A DNA stretch of 64,000 nt from Membranipora membranacea (taxonomy: Eukaryota > Bryozoa > Gymnolaemata > Cheilostomatida > Membraniporidae), in contig OU612071.1 of NCBI GenBank assembly GCA_914767715.1, positions 3,348,001 to 3,412,000 on the forward strand. Direction: 5' to 3'. The notes beneath the pieces were generated by a model. It ran no database searches, was not told where the DNA came from, and worked only from the letters and a program-made list of their open reading frames with translations. Below are positions 48,301-60,451 of the stretch, in pieces. The position numbers were made by a program, and so were the translations under genes. The first letter of the stretch is position 1. Each line of letters begins with the position of its first letter.

Positions 48301-51300
48301 TAGAAGTAGATCAAGTTTGATCCAAATTGCCAGCAGTCCGATCATCCCCATTCTGCTGGTGATCCGCCGCGGCTCAAACCCTAAATGCAGGTAAATAGGA
48401 TCTTGCTTGATCTACATTTGAAGTGTAGGAAGCATCAAGATAAATTGAAAGCTTGGTTCCTGCTAAGCCAGTGGTCAATGACCTTGTATTGCTTCACAGA
48501 ATAAGGATATATACTCTGTGATTGCTTACTGTTTTACGAAATCTGTGCGATTCCTGCCACCAAATAACTGGACAAGTCAAGTGACACTGACGGGACATGA
48601 ATTAATAGTTACACTGTGACCGGCGATCTTATTAAATTGACCGACCTTGCTTCCTCATCACTCTGACTATATTGTCCCCATTGACATCTCACACGCACCC
48701 ATACACATGTCTAAGATGGTCCCTATACACATGGGTCTGATGGCACCATAAACATGCCATAGATCAATCTGACCATTACTAGTGACATCTATCAGCTAGC
48801 TATCCATTTCCCCCTCCCCCCCATGTATCTCTCTGCATATGTCTGGTCTCCTCCCGGAGATACTAACACAGTATATTATTAGATAGTTTGTTATTTTATG
48901 AAGCCTCTCCGCGTAGCTCCAGGTCTCGCCGGCAGTAACTGAGAAGTGTAGATCATTATAACCGTCTCGTATATTACGACTTTATGGTCCGATGTCAAAC
49001 ACCAAAACCACTGGTCAGCCCAGCGTCTGCTTTGCTTATTATAGTTATTATAGTTTGACTGATGCGTAGTACTCGCTGATTTAAGTTTTTTTATGACGAC
49101 TTGAACTCATATAATATGTCAGAGCTTAAAAATGTAATAGTAGGCCTATGAACTGTGTCTATCTGTTGACCCTCAATTTGTTCCAAAAATAACCAAAATT
49201 ATTGAAAGTCACTGTCGACGCTCTGACACAACCAGGTGACAAACTAGAACTTGAAGGCCACCACAGATAGATGTCCTACATTCTCATCTGTAGGAGGTTG
49301 AGAAACAAAATATAAATTTTTTGTATATTATTCGACAAAATTCAAGACTTGACATGTGGTCAGGACTAAAATTTAAAGAGTTGTGAAATTGAAATAAAGA
49401 GGACATTATTTATGAGGTTTATGAAATTACGATAAAAAATTGAATTGCCTGCGTCGGTGCTCTCCAGATCCTGGATAACGTCTCATGTTTGGATTTTATT
49501 TGTCCCCCCTATTGAAAGTCACTGTCGACGCTCTGACACAACAAGGTGACAAACTAGAATTTGAAGGCCACCACAGATAGATAGATGTCCTACATTCTCA
49601 TCTGTAGGAGGTTGAGAAATAAAATATAAATTTGTTGTATATTATTCGACAAATTTCAAGACCTGACATGTGATCAGGTCTAAAATTTAAAGAGTTGTGA
49701 AATTGAAATAAAGAGGACATTATTTATGAGGTTTATGAGATCCTGGATAATGTCTCATGTTTGGATTTTATTTGTCCCCCCTCTTATAATGCTAGTGAAT
49801 TATCCTGATGCCACTTTATAAACATAAATCTCTTATCAAATATAATATTGATTATATATATATGTATGTTCCAAGGCAATCTAACACCGGTCTTATGTCT
49901 ACGCTAGCTGTAAACACGTCTTATTTCCCCATCAGAATGCGATGTGTCCATCCTAGACAGTGTGATTCAGAAGAGCTGTTTTACTTCCTAGCTGTAATTA
50001 TGTTACACAATCAGCTCTAAACTCAGTCACACTATGTACTTACCATTCATAGAGACTTGTTTACTGTTTACGCTGAGAGATGACCTACTCCTGGATGTAG
50101 GAGTGACTAGACATCAGAGGGCATTGGTCTCTTAAAATCATCATGTTCTCATAAAACTGAGTGGTTCTCATCGTAAACAACACTTTGAGTACTCGCTGCT
50201 CTGTTCATTACTAGGGTTTCACTTTCTATTCATCCTAACTTGTTTTGATGTCTCTCTCTCTGTCTCGTCTGGTGGGTGGGGGCTGGTTGTTAGATAATTC
50301 AGGCAATGACTTATAGTATAGTATAGTATGGCTTATGAGTATTTCTAATCTTTGATTCAGGGAGATTTGACGGGTTGGTCAACCTCTTAAATTTAAAGTG
50401 TGATCGAAATTAAAATGTGTGACCGAGTTTTACACGACAGCTGTTATCGAAAAATGCAGCTAACGATTATTTCCACCAAAGTGCATAAAACTTTTATCTC
50501 ATAATAAATGAAAACATGGCATGTGTTGTTTATTAAAATCTGTGATAGAATGTTTTGGATAATATGCTCAACATTCCGATGAAGCAATGAGCAGAACAGT
50601 CTCTCGATCCATTCGTGGGGGCATTATAACAATGTCCCCACAGCGCAACTATGATCTCGTATTCTGAGTATTCAAATTGTAGCATTTCACTATAAACCAC
50701 TGGAAATGTAGTGTGGTTGGATATAATATGCCGGCACAGTTTATGAATTTAAACTAAGAATTATCAGGCCATCTCGTACTGGGAATTCCCCAAACTGTAT
50801 TTCAATTATGGCATAGCCGATAGACTGAAAAATAAGTCTATGGGCGTAAAATACAAAAAATAGAACGCTATCTAAAAACTGTCAATCATAATAAAAACTG
50901 GAATAAAATTCAAACATGAAATATGCTCACTTTATCTCACCACATGGCAAATTGTTGTTATGCAAGTTGGAGTAAATTTAGCTTTTTAGGTTAATAAAAC
51001 TTGTTTGTTAGATCGCAGGTTGGCGATGATATGATGACGCAGAGACGGAGTGATTCTATATCTGGAGAGGATTGCAATGTCATTATGAGTTGGATAAATT
51101 TAGTATCTGTAGGGGGTTCTTTCTCTGACCCAGGCCATTCACCAGATTTTGTGCTAACCATAACACACCGACCAAAAGTGATCTACTCGTTAGGCTTTGC
51201 AAAAGGTGAAGATGGATTTAAGATCGATTTCAATCTGCGTGAAAACGGTTGTATGGTTCACAGGGCTACCTGTGAGCTGACCCTCCACCGGCTGGTTGTC

Positions 51301-54300
51301 AGCTGTGCACCTACGAGGCGAAGGCTTGACATCATTTTTAAAGGTGGGGACTGTTCTTGTATCATGCGCTGACTGAGATATGCATGTATGGAAATCATGC
51401 CTCATCAAGGACCCGTAATCCACCATCCATCTGCGAGGTGCGTGATACGCATGCGAGTGTTGCGTGCTCCTCTTTTTAAAGTAATTTCCATGAATGCAAC
51501 AAGAGTATGAAGTATGAAGATACTCTCCTTTCCATAATTGTTAACACACGACCAGGTTTGAATAGAGGATGACCTCGGCTGTGAACAAGAAGAAAAGACT
51601 AGCATCTAATTTTTCAGGGTTCACTGGATGGACGATTAATCTGATAAAATGTTGATAATTTGAGCCTCATGTGTTGCCTGCATATGGACAGTGATCCCTT
51701 ATAAATCAAGATGACAGAATATCATTGGAACTGCTCCCAAGTAAGGCTACTAAAATCTTTTGATTAAAAAAAGGTTGACAGAGGTGAACATCATGATGCA
51801 CACATGTATCAACAGATTTTGACCGAGGTACAAATGAATCCCAAGAATGGCTTTTGATGAAAACCTTTATATTTAAATTATTACCTGAGCCCTAATTGGG
51901 CACATACTCTGCTAAGATCACACAGTCGTTCACATGGTTACAATGGAGAAGTAAAAAGCGTGATTAGTCATGTTCAAAGCCGTGCTGGTCAAAGTTACCT
52001 GTTAGATTGAACTAACTTTGATGTGACAGGAGAATTTTGAACTGAGTGATGGGAACAAACGCTGCAAAGATGCTTTAAATTCTCACTGGCCTAATCGTGT
52101 AGCCATCCTGTCTTATATACAGCCATACACAATCTAAATAAAAAAGCGTGATAGGAAACATTCCCAGCAGTGCAGACATGTGCGTTGGGTTAATGCCTCT
52201 AAAGTTGCATGCCCCTTGTTTTGAGAGTAAGAACCTCGGTCAAGACTCAATTCAGAGGATACCGCAGAGGTTCAAACTTTGACAAATCCCCACTTGACTG
52301 CAAGGCTGTGCTGTCATCTTGAGTCATCGGCCAACTTGGCATCACTGGCATGCTGACTGGAGAATGTAGGGTCGCCCCATCTGTGTATCGGAGATACAAT
52401 ATCATGATTAGAGGCGGCTGATGAAAGTTTGCTGGGTCAGTGCCAGTTTAGCACATGACATTCTTAAAAAAAAAGATGAGCAAATAGTCACCCTGCTAAA
52501 GGAGGTTTTATCTCTTAATTTATTAAATGATACCTACCCTGAGTCAGTAGGTGCGATATTCATTTCTATGTGCAACATGTGCAAAAAACTGTCTGCGCAC
52601 ATTTTAAAGCAGAAATAACCAGTATTTATTCTGTTTCAATTAAATAGCTGATGTGAATACCTAAGGTCATTTAATGAACCCACATATAGTCATCACAGAG
52701 ACCATAGATAATATACCTATAGTCTCTGGTCATCATACAAACTCGGCCATAGGCATCAGACTCACGTGGCAGGGTAATGAAGAAAATCTTTTCCAATGAA
52801 TGTCAAAATAGCAGGCAACCTGTGGCTTCTTTCCAGCCTAGATATTGGGAGAGATTTTACACTCACCTATAATTTGACACATACAGCCTGAGGAATGCGC
52901 TGTGTAAGAGCTATGTTCGTCCAAGATGGTACCAGGTGCCAGAGAGCATGACATTGATGAGACCTGATAGGCTAAATCAAGGATAAGGGGAGGCATAATG
53001 ACAGAAAAAACTTGATTTAAAAAACCATTTTTCACAGTTTATTCATCATTATTGCTGTTGATTTAGAAACAAATGAATGTCAGTTTTAAAAGAAGATTTT
53101 CGAAGAGAGGCTCTTAATTGGAACATGAACTGAATTTCTGGGAATATCGATAGTTTGGCCAAGTGATGAACAATCCCTTCAAGCGTTGATTTTCCCAATA
53201 GAATCATCGATAGAAATGTATTATTTCTGACCTTCACTCTTGGATTTTGCCTCTTTTGTGGGCAACGTCTAACTCTAAGATACCAAGAGGTATTTTGTGA
53301 AGTTGTCCCTCAGATCAGAGGGGTTTTATTGTCTCTGTGGAGCCTTCATTCATTCAGCGCTACATTATATTTACCCCTGGGAGAGGTGTTCCTGCCTCCT
53401 TGGTACAATGCCCCATATGCAGGCAGTGAGCGTAGCAGTCCCAGTACACGAGTACCAGTGGCACATGCGTAAAAACTTTTTATTTTGCCAAAGGCTGATA
53501 GAATTTTTTATGTAGCAGCGTGCCCAACAGTATGGGTCATTCACCTAATTTAAAATCCGGGCCAATTTTATTGACAAGTACATTCGGAATGCTAGCATGT
53601 GCTGGCAACAAACTTTCATCCAGAACCTGAGGGTTGCAGCTGAGGTAAAAGTGCGATCCGCTAGCCAAGTTTCCTACCTGGACGATTCATTGCTGATTTC
53701 AGTACTAAATTTTGCGAAGGCAAACATTTTCAGAGAAAAACAAGAGCTATTCAGCTCCTCCGAACTTTGATTAGTTGTAGATAAGTCCTCATAATTTTCA
53801 AATCCGACTCCTCCCATCAAACGCTCCTGTCTAAAGATAATTAGGCTTCCTGTTATACTCATTTCATCACTTGCCTTTTTGCAAAATTCGGAGCCAGCTC
53901 AGTCAATAACCTTTACTTGCAGCAGATAACGAATTTATCTGTCTGGTTAAGTGGATGAGATGATCTCATGCCTGGATTATCAGACAATAATCCCTACCAA
54001 TCACTTATCTGTATGTGAGGGGATGTTAATTTATTACCCTATATCGTTTAAAGTCTTGGACATTGTTGACCATAATATTGACACGGAAGGATTCATGCAG
54101 ACAAACATGTTTACAAGTTAGCAAACATTCTGCTCACTAAGAGTCTGTAAGGATATATATGAGGTTATTGAACCTGTAGTAGTCGGGTAAACAAGGATCC
54201 TATTCAGCCGTTGTCTCCGATACGCCCATAAAACGCCTGTCTTACTCCTATCGCACACCCTTCTTACTCCCAGCCTACGCCCTTCTTACTCCCAGCCTAC

Positions 54301-57300
54301 GCCCAACTTACACCCAGTTAATGCCCATCAGACAACTAATGTCCGAATGACCAACATCTGATGAGGATCTGACACACCTCAAAGTGCTCAAACTGTGCCG
54401 GGTTAGCTGGTAGTGGCATTTCATTATCAACCACTTTTAGGAAAGTGGTTGATAAAGCCACTACCAGCTATTCTGTTCAGTTCAGCCTTTCAGGTGCTTA
54501 AATTACTACAAGGCCAAAACTTTCCGCGATGTCAATAAAAATATTTTATAGCAATCTTAGCCAACTCAAAACCTCACACAAATCGCACTCTTATTTATAA
54601 TGTACGTGATGGGTATACAGCTAAGTTCACCACGTAAAACAAAACGTGTACACATCGTGGATACGGGCAAGTTTACATGTTTTATGGATCCGCAATCCTC
54701 CATGCAGCTTCGAGGCTTCACTCAATAGATTACTTATTAATCTTTTAGTTATGACAGAAAAATATCTGCCCTTCCTGTCCTCCCTGCCCTTGAGATGTGA
54801 TGTGGGTTATCATAATGCAGATGAAACAAACCAGGATGCTAGTAGATTTTTCTACAAGGCGATGACGCAATGAAAAACAATTTTTTTTACCATATTCACC
54901 ATAATAGTTTCACGCTGTGATGGGAATTCCCGACAGCGTAATTCCCGCCGACACCGTGCTGACATTGTGTATATTATAATACATGTGATGGTTTATCTCT
55001 TACTTTTAGAGCCTTATTACATTGTGTATATATTATAATATGTGTGGGTTTATCTGTTGCTTGTAGAGTACCACCATCAGCTAGTGAGCCAGATAGACAT
55101 GAGGATGTGGAGCCTTCAGGGTCAGAGGTCACCCGTATTATACCACTAGAGGTAAGTAAGCTACTGTGTATTAGAGGTATAATAAAGGTATATTTGAGGT
55201 GTATCAGCGACATCAATTCATCTCAAATTTCTGGGAAAAATTTTGTCCTAAGAATGATGCGAACGGCGTAGTGGGTTGGCTATAGTTCAAGCATGATACA
55301 ATTTGCATACATTTAGGGTTTGAGCCTTCAGTAGAATGGGAATAGAATGCGGGCAAATTGGATCAAACTTGTTCTAGGTTGACTATTGGCGTGTTGTTGG
55401 CATTATCATAATTAATAACTGAAGTGAAGAGTTATGGACCCTTAAACCAACAACCGAAGCGGACATTGATCTTGGCACCATAGATTCTTCCCCAAGCCAA
55501 GTCTGATCTTCACAATTTAATTAAAATCTTGGCGAGACGGTGACCTTCATTTTTGGGCATCATTTGAGCTCCCTTTGAAGAAAAGATTTATATCGACTAT
55601 GAGCACACAGATACATTAATCACTCTCTGATGGTGTATCATGAGGAGAGGTGATGATCACATACCTAAAAAATGATAAATAGGTCAAGCATTAATATTTT
55701 GGGATATCTCTCTGAGGTGTCACATACAAATGTAATGTAACCCTCAGTGAGGAGTGTAGCATACTATAACCAGCAGGAAGGGGTTATCTGTAATATTATT
55801 CCAGATTAAGTTTCCAGATTATCCTAGAGGATTAAATATTATTAGATTAGCTAGTTTAGAATGATTTAATGTTAGCTAGCGCCAATTTTCTCAGTCGAAT
55901 TGGTTGTCTATACAAAGAAATAGGCTTCATAAGTCTAATTATTTCAAGCCTATGCGAATTAGAAAATACTTCTCCTTTTGAGTTACTATTACGCCCCTGC
56001 TGTGTGAGTAACATGAGTTGCCGGCGCACACCTCCGTGGATCGGCGTGACCTCATCACTGTCTCATATCTTACCATAGAGTTATTATATAATCTAGAGTA
56101 TATAATAACTCTATGTATCTTACACACAAGTTATACAACCAAAGATTAGTCATTGATACAACATAGATATTAACAATACTGAGTTTTTGGCAATCGATCA
56201 GTACAGATAATTGTGGAAATTTTCTTTTTTTAAGTGTCAACTAGGTACGCTTTAAGTAGGATAACATTTCCCTGTTAGGCATGAGGTGCGATCGTGATAA
56301 TTTTGGTGAATTTGCGAACTTGAATTGAATGCCAAACAAACGGAAGCTATTATAGTGACAATGATTAGCGTGATATGTCAGTTAAATGATCACCTGGAAT
56401 CTAGGCAGGATTTTTATTGTTATTTAGAAGCTTAATATGTTACATTAATGGTAAATATTATATTTAAAAGCATCATATATTATTTTAGTGGTAAATCTCC
56501 AGGATCTAACTGTACTTGTTTTCTCCTTCTGTTTTCTTACCATAATTTACGACTCTGGATAAATGTGGGTGATATTACCTTCAGTGACGACCTAGACTTA
56601 GCCTGGTCACGCGGCTACAAAAAGTGGCCGCGTGACTTACCTAGACCTTAATGGGGTTAAAAGTTTAAAGACTCCATCTCTTAAATTTATTTGTAATTCA
56701 TTAATCTACATAAAAACTGTTGTTCTCCCGGGGATAAGCTAAAAAACAATCCTTCAGATCCCGGCGCAGTTATTCTTGATTAACTGTTGATCATGTAAGT
56801 TCCTGAAGCAGATACAATCCTGCCTACCGCATCTATGAAACCAACCATATTTCTCAATTTTGATTCTAATTCTTTTCTTAGGTTGGCCAGGTATCAGCGT
56901 CAGATGCATTATTTACCAGTCTTAATAACACCACTACACAGCCTCAGTCCCATCAGACCGCCTCACACAATGAGTGGATGGACACCAATGCGCCGCCCTC
57001 AGCAGACCCACATGGGGCGGAGAATCAGGCCCCGGGACCTGAGGCGTCTCTTGCCGAGCTGGTACCGGGAGTTACAGCTAACGATATCGATCTGATACAG
57101 AAACTGGCTAACGGGGAGGCTGGGCAGGAGATACTCGAGGCTCTCGCTGTAAGTATAACTTATACTAAAGGCTCTCACTGCAGTTATACACAGGGGAGAT
57201 AATCCTATATATTTGCTCCAATTTTATTTTCAAACTAGCAGTTCTGCCACACGATTGAAGCCGTTCCATTGTTCAGCTCTTTCAAGGACGGTTTGAGGTT

Positions 57301-58513
57301 TTGCTCAAACGATGTGTTCGGAGGGTGCACAAAAGTACTGAAAGTTCTTGTCATTATTGACGCAAAAAATCGATATTTATTTGGTTTTTAATTTGAAATT
57401 GAAGACCCTCTGTAGTAGTTAACCTAGATATCGAAAAACTGCTTGTTCAGAATAACAAAACACAGTAAGAAGGTCGAATCATATGATGTGTCAGACTTAT
57501 AGAGAGTCATCACGCGGACAATCAAACTACTATCAATTACTAGCCCAGCGAGAAAGGTCAAACTGACTAACAGAAAAATCTGTTATTTAACCATACAACG
57601 TTCTTCTCAACTCAATAGACCCGTAATATACATAGAAGACATATGATGCATAGATGTTTTTTAGGTTAATAAACCCGACTACCTAATGATGATCTAGAGT
57701 TATGCGGTTTAAGAGTTTCCGATCACCCGAGTAATGCAGTCTGACAGAGTTTTGACTAATTCTCTCATCTCTATTTCAGAGCACTAATCCAGAGTACCTA
57801 GATCAGCTGATGCAATCAGATAGCATACCGTCTCTAATGGACATGGGCCCGGGCGGGGAGGAATACCCACCCAACCACAATGGCCCTCCCAATCACTCTG
57901 CAGGAGACACAGGCTACTACAACAGGGGCGGAGGTAGAGGAGGGGGATTCCGTGGCAGGGGCGGATATCAGCAGAATAACTTTGGAAGGGGTGGTGGTGG
58001 ATTTAAAGGTCCTTTTAGAGGTGAGTAAGCTGTACTTTTGTACCACTGAGCGATAAACTATGTCTAACTTGTAAGCCTGTTCTTGAGTCATTGATGTCCA
58101 ACTAACGATCTCTAATGATCTCTAATGATCTCTTTTCTCAGAGATCAACAGCTTGTCTCTGGTGATGTAAGGGGATTAAAGTTGGTTAACACCCAGGTCT
58201 GACAAAGTGTTAGGACCTGTGCCAACCAATTTACTTATACAACTACATTTTATTTCCTCAAAGTTATGTAAGCCGGCATTAAACAATCTCTGAAGCTGAT
58301 GGCGTTATTATTTATTGTATGTTTTTCTGTTTTCGTTCTTCAGGAGGTGGAGGAAACTTTCGAGGCGGACCGAGGGGAGGCCGTGGTGGTAGGGGTGGAG
58401 CCAGAGGAGGGGGTATTAACGGCCCTCGTAGTAATCAGGAATGTAACCACTTTAAGCGTCTCGGCAGATGTGACTTTGGTAATAGCTGCCAGTTTAGACA
58501 CGCAGCGAGGTGA
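36322..58513 (+). CDS. PPP1R10: PNUTS, PP1 nuclear targeting subunit (PPP1R10)
   Basis: Sixteen coding exons: 36322-36336 (least certain), 37167-37264, 39010-39099, 39766-39950, 40559-40687, 41165-41534, 42747-42865, 43797-43966, 44248-44367, 44953-45070, 46223-46389, 46952-47079, 55067-55151, 56882-57148, 57780-58020 and 58344-58513. All joins keep frame, giving 823 aa (human 940). Residues 1 to about 150 are a TFIIS N-terminal/LW-type domain (SVDQLLNALAVFL ... KLLSCGAWETLHEWL ... EKWMALIKN). A Lys-rich disordered part follows (KEKKKKKHK). The PP1-binding region is at about 447-475: the RVxF motif RVMW (about 449-452), then REFFYFELLEDERVNVN, matching human VTW...REYFYFELDETERVNVN. An acidic/Pro linker contains RIIPLE. 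The RGG-type tail (GGRGGGFRGRGG) ends in a CCCH finger, C-x8-C-x5-C-x3-H, at the C-terminus. PNUTS holds PP1 with WDR82/TOX4 on chromatin and slows Pol II at termination. The first exon (MVVKK) rests on an AG/GT pair and spacing to LL as in human. Confidence 0.95.
48307..48421. mobile_element. Hairpin family B copy in a PNUTS intron
   Basis: Ends GTAGATCAAGTTTGATCCAA and TAGGATCTTGCTTGATCTAC pair as inverted repeats; about 115 bp. Confidence 0.75.
49200..49783. repeat. Two-copy tandem duplication, about 311-bp period
   Basis: Copy 1 is 49200-49511, copy 2 is 49512-49783. Both start ATTGAAAGTCACTGTCGACG and end TGGATTTTATTTGTCCCCCCT. Copy 2 lacks about 40 bp (the GAATTGCCTGCGTCGGTGCT block) and has a 4-bp GATA expansion. 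Near identity elsewhere indicates a recent duplication. Intronic (PNUTS). Confidence 0.9.
54242..54310. repeat. 22-bp tandem repeat TTCTTACTCCCAGCCTACGC
   Basis: About three copies, the first and last diverged (CTTACTCCTATCGCACACCC; AACTTACACCCAGTTAATGCCC). Intronic, non-coding. Confidence 0.65.
54385..54500. mobile_element. MITE family C, fourth copy, forming a tight hairpin
   Basis: AGCTGGTAGTGGCATTTCAT TATCAACCACTTT pairs with AAAGTGGTTGATAAAGCCACTACCAGCT around a TAGG loop. The core GGTAGTGGCATT is shared with the copies near CTR1 exon 1, more than 30 kb away. Confidence 0.7.
54962..55068 (+). repeat. 57-bp tandem duplication carrying a 3' splice site (PNUTS)
   Basis: Two copies, 54962-55018 and 55019-55068, each with ACATTGTGTAT, an AT-rich part, TTTATCT.TT.CTT.TAG and the AG acceptor. 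The downstream AG (55065-55066) was chosen for the PNUTS model. The upstream AG (55008-55009) lies exactly 57 nt earlier, and the 19 codons between are free of stops. Confidence 0.8.
55300..55390. mobile_element. Hairpin family B, partial copy
   Basis: It keeps the right end (GCGGGCAAATTGGATCAAAC then TTGTTCTAGGTTG) and a TTAGGGTTTGAGCC block also seen in the 48.3 kb copy region; the left arm is weak. Confidence 0.5.
56074..56116. repeat. 43-bp palindrome
   Basis: CATAGAGTTATTATATA and TATATAATAACTCTATG are exact inverted repeats separated by ATCTAGAG. A perfect small hairpin in a PNUTS intron. Confidence 0.85.
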
Positions 58514-60006
58514 CCTCATTCATAAACTGACCAATCAGTGCACTGTATATACATGTAATCTCTACTGTGATTGGATGGAGCGGTAACCAATCATCATGGA
58601 CTACACTTGTTGTGAAACTGATTATGATTCAATCATCTTCTCATCTTCTCATCTACGAATTGTTAAATTTCTTGATTTTTTTGCTGAATGAAAAAATATG
58701 AATACTATATCTTCAGTGAGTTTTCTTTTTGTTATTCAGAAACTGCTATTCCAAATTATTGGATTTACTGTGATGTAAATAATGGCTACATATATGTCTG
58801 GGTACTTATTATTAGCGTAGACATAAAAGTTATCTAATTCTGATGAATGTTAGTAATTTCTCATCTCAAGGCTGCAGATAATTTTTCTGTGATGGAAAAT
58901 CAGCAGTGCAGTCATGGTGATAAGCTAGCTGCTCTTCCATTGCATGTGTTAATCTGGCTCTTATGACTTTTTCCAATATTAGATTAATGGAACATTTGAT
59001 CATTCTAAACTGGACCATGTCTTATTGCAGAAATAAAACGATAAAATCTTAAACAGTCCTGTAAAGTGATATGAAGGCCCGAGACCTCATATGAATTACT
59101 GATCAGAATTATGTCAGCTTATCTTACAAACATACTTGGTAGTTTTCGGTAGTTTTGCTGTTAATTCATGTAATAGGGAGATTACAATATATATATAGAT
59201 ATATATGTATATCATACTTAGATCTACTTGCGCTGAGATGATCTCATAAACACAATAATCTCATAAACAAGAACCAGATGCTCATCCACCACAGGGGTGT
59301 TTGGGCTGCTATGAAGTTTTACTAGAGTCTGCCTCAAAACAGCGCTTGACTCTCACGATCTCCAGCTGAAGACCTGTGTGTTGTCCAGTGGTATGCACAC
59401 ATCTCTGTGTGTTGTAACTTTAATTCTCCTGATTTGAATACTCCATATTAATATTTAATTGGTAAATTTCATCTGTCGCATTTCTTGCTATCGGGTTAGT
59501 ACTAAATAATGTACATAAATCCAGCCTTTGGTGAACTAATGGAAACAAAATCAGCTGCTTTTGCTTTAGCGGCCTACTGGGTCTTGGTACGTACTGTGGG
59601 AATGATAAATTAGTTAATTGCTGGAAACATACCTTGTTTCTGGAAATAATGCTGAGGTTTTCAAAAAAGAAACATTACATTTGATACAACCTACTGAACT
59701 CTGCCTGTAGACTCGGCTTACCCTCCCTGGCGAAACAACTTTCTGGGAAATCCCCATAGTAATCATCTATGATATGAGGGAAATCCTTATATCTCCATGA
59801 CATCACCAAACAACAGGGAATTTCCATCGTTATCAAAAACTTAGCATCTTTTCATTAATGTATAGAAATGGTCGGCACCGATTTCTACACATCCAGCACA
59901 ATATTGTCAAAGTTCTCAGGCTATGAATTTTGTCTTGAGAGCTTTAATTTCGCTGATCTTGATTGGTTTGTTTAGGGCATTACCCTGTGACGCTACTGGC
60001 AATTGC
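58514..60006. other. PNUTS 3' untranslated region and intergenic spacer
   Basis: A candidate PNUTS poly(A) signal AATAAA is at 59032-59037, about 520 bp after the stop. The rest is spacer to the next gene on the same strand, with a TA-rich microsatellite at about 59180-59212. No gene seen. Confidence 0.55.
59032..59037 (+). terminator. Candidate poly(A) signal of PNUTS
   Basis: AATAAA, the first clear match after the TGA at 58511-58513. Not confirmed by transcript data. Confidence 0.45.
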
Positions 60007-60118
60007 CCAATCAGAAGACGTTTTGGAATAAAGCCACTGCATGACTGTTCCGTCATCTATAAAAGTTAATCATGCGTCAGTAGAGCTTCACTCTTCTAGC
60101 TGGACTGGTTGTTGAGAG
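60007..60118 (+). promoter_or_regulatory. Glutamine synthetase core promoter and non-coding exon 1
   Basis: CCAAT at 60007-60011, a TATA box TATAAAAG at 60058-60065, then an initiator-like TTCACTCTT near 60087. The non-coding exon would run from about 60088 to 60118, ending in a good donor (GAGAG|GTGAGT). It splices to the acceptor at 60412-60413, ahead of the ATG at 60452. Confidence 0.65.
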
Positions 60119-60451
60119 GTGAGTTGAACTTTCATTCTAAATTTGTCTGGGCCACCACTTCTTTTTTCTTCTGATACTAATCTAAGGGCTCCTTAGTATA
60201 TAGCTCTAGATTTGTGTGATTTTTTCTGAAATGATAGGATTTCAATATCTTACTTACAATCACCTCTGAGTCTGAGAGAGAAATGAAACTGATTGAGTGC
60301 CCTGGCTGTCTGCGACTGATTGGTGTTTCCCCTCGCTAGTTAACTTTTATTGACTCAAATGTCACACTTGTTTATGCCATGTATTATCATGTTTGTTCGG
60401 CTCTGTTTTTCAGGTTTTTCTGTAATCTAAAAGAAACACAAAAACTGCAAA

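Noticed and set aside
51001-51372. 123-codon plus-strand open frame inside the large PNUTS intron
   Set aside because: No recognisable domain, no clear splice borders or start context, and an equally open minus frame over the same bases; best taken as chance.
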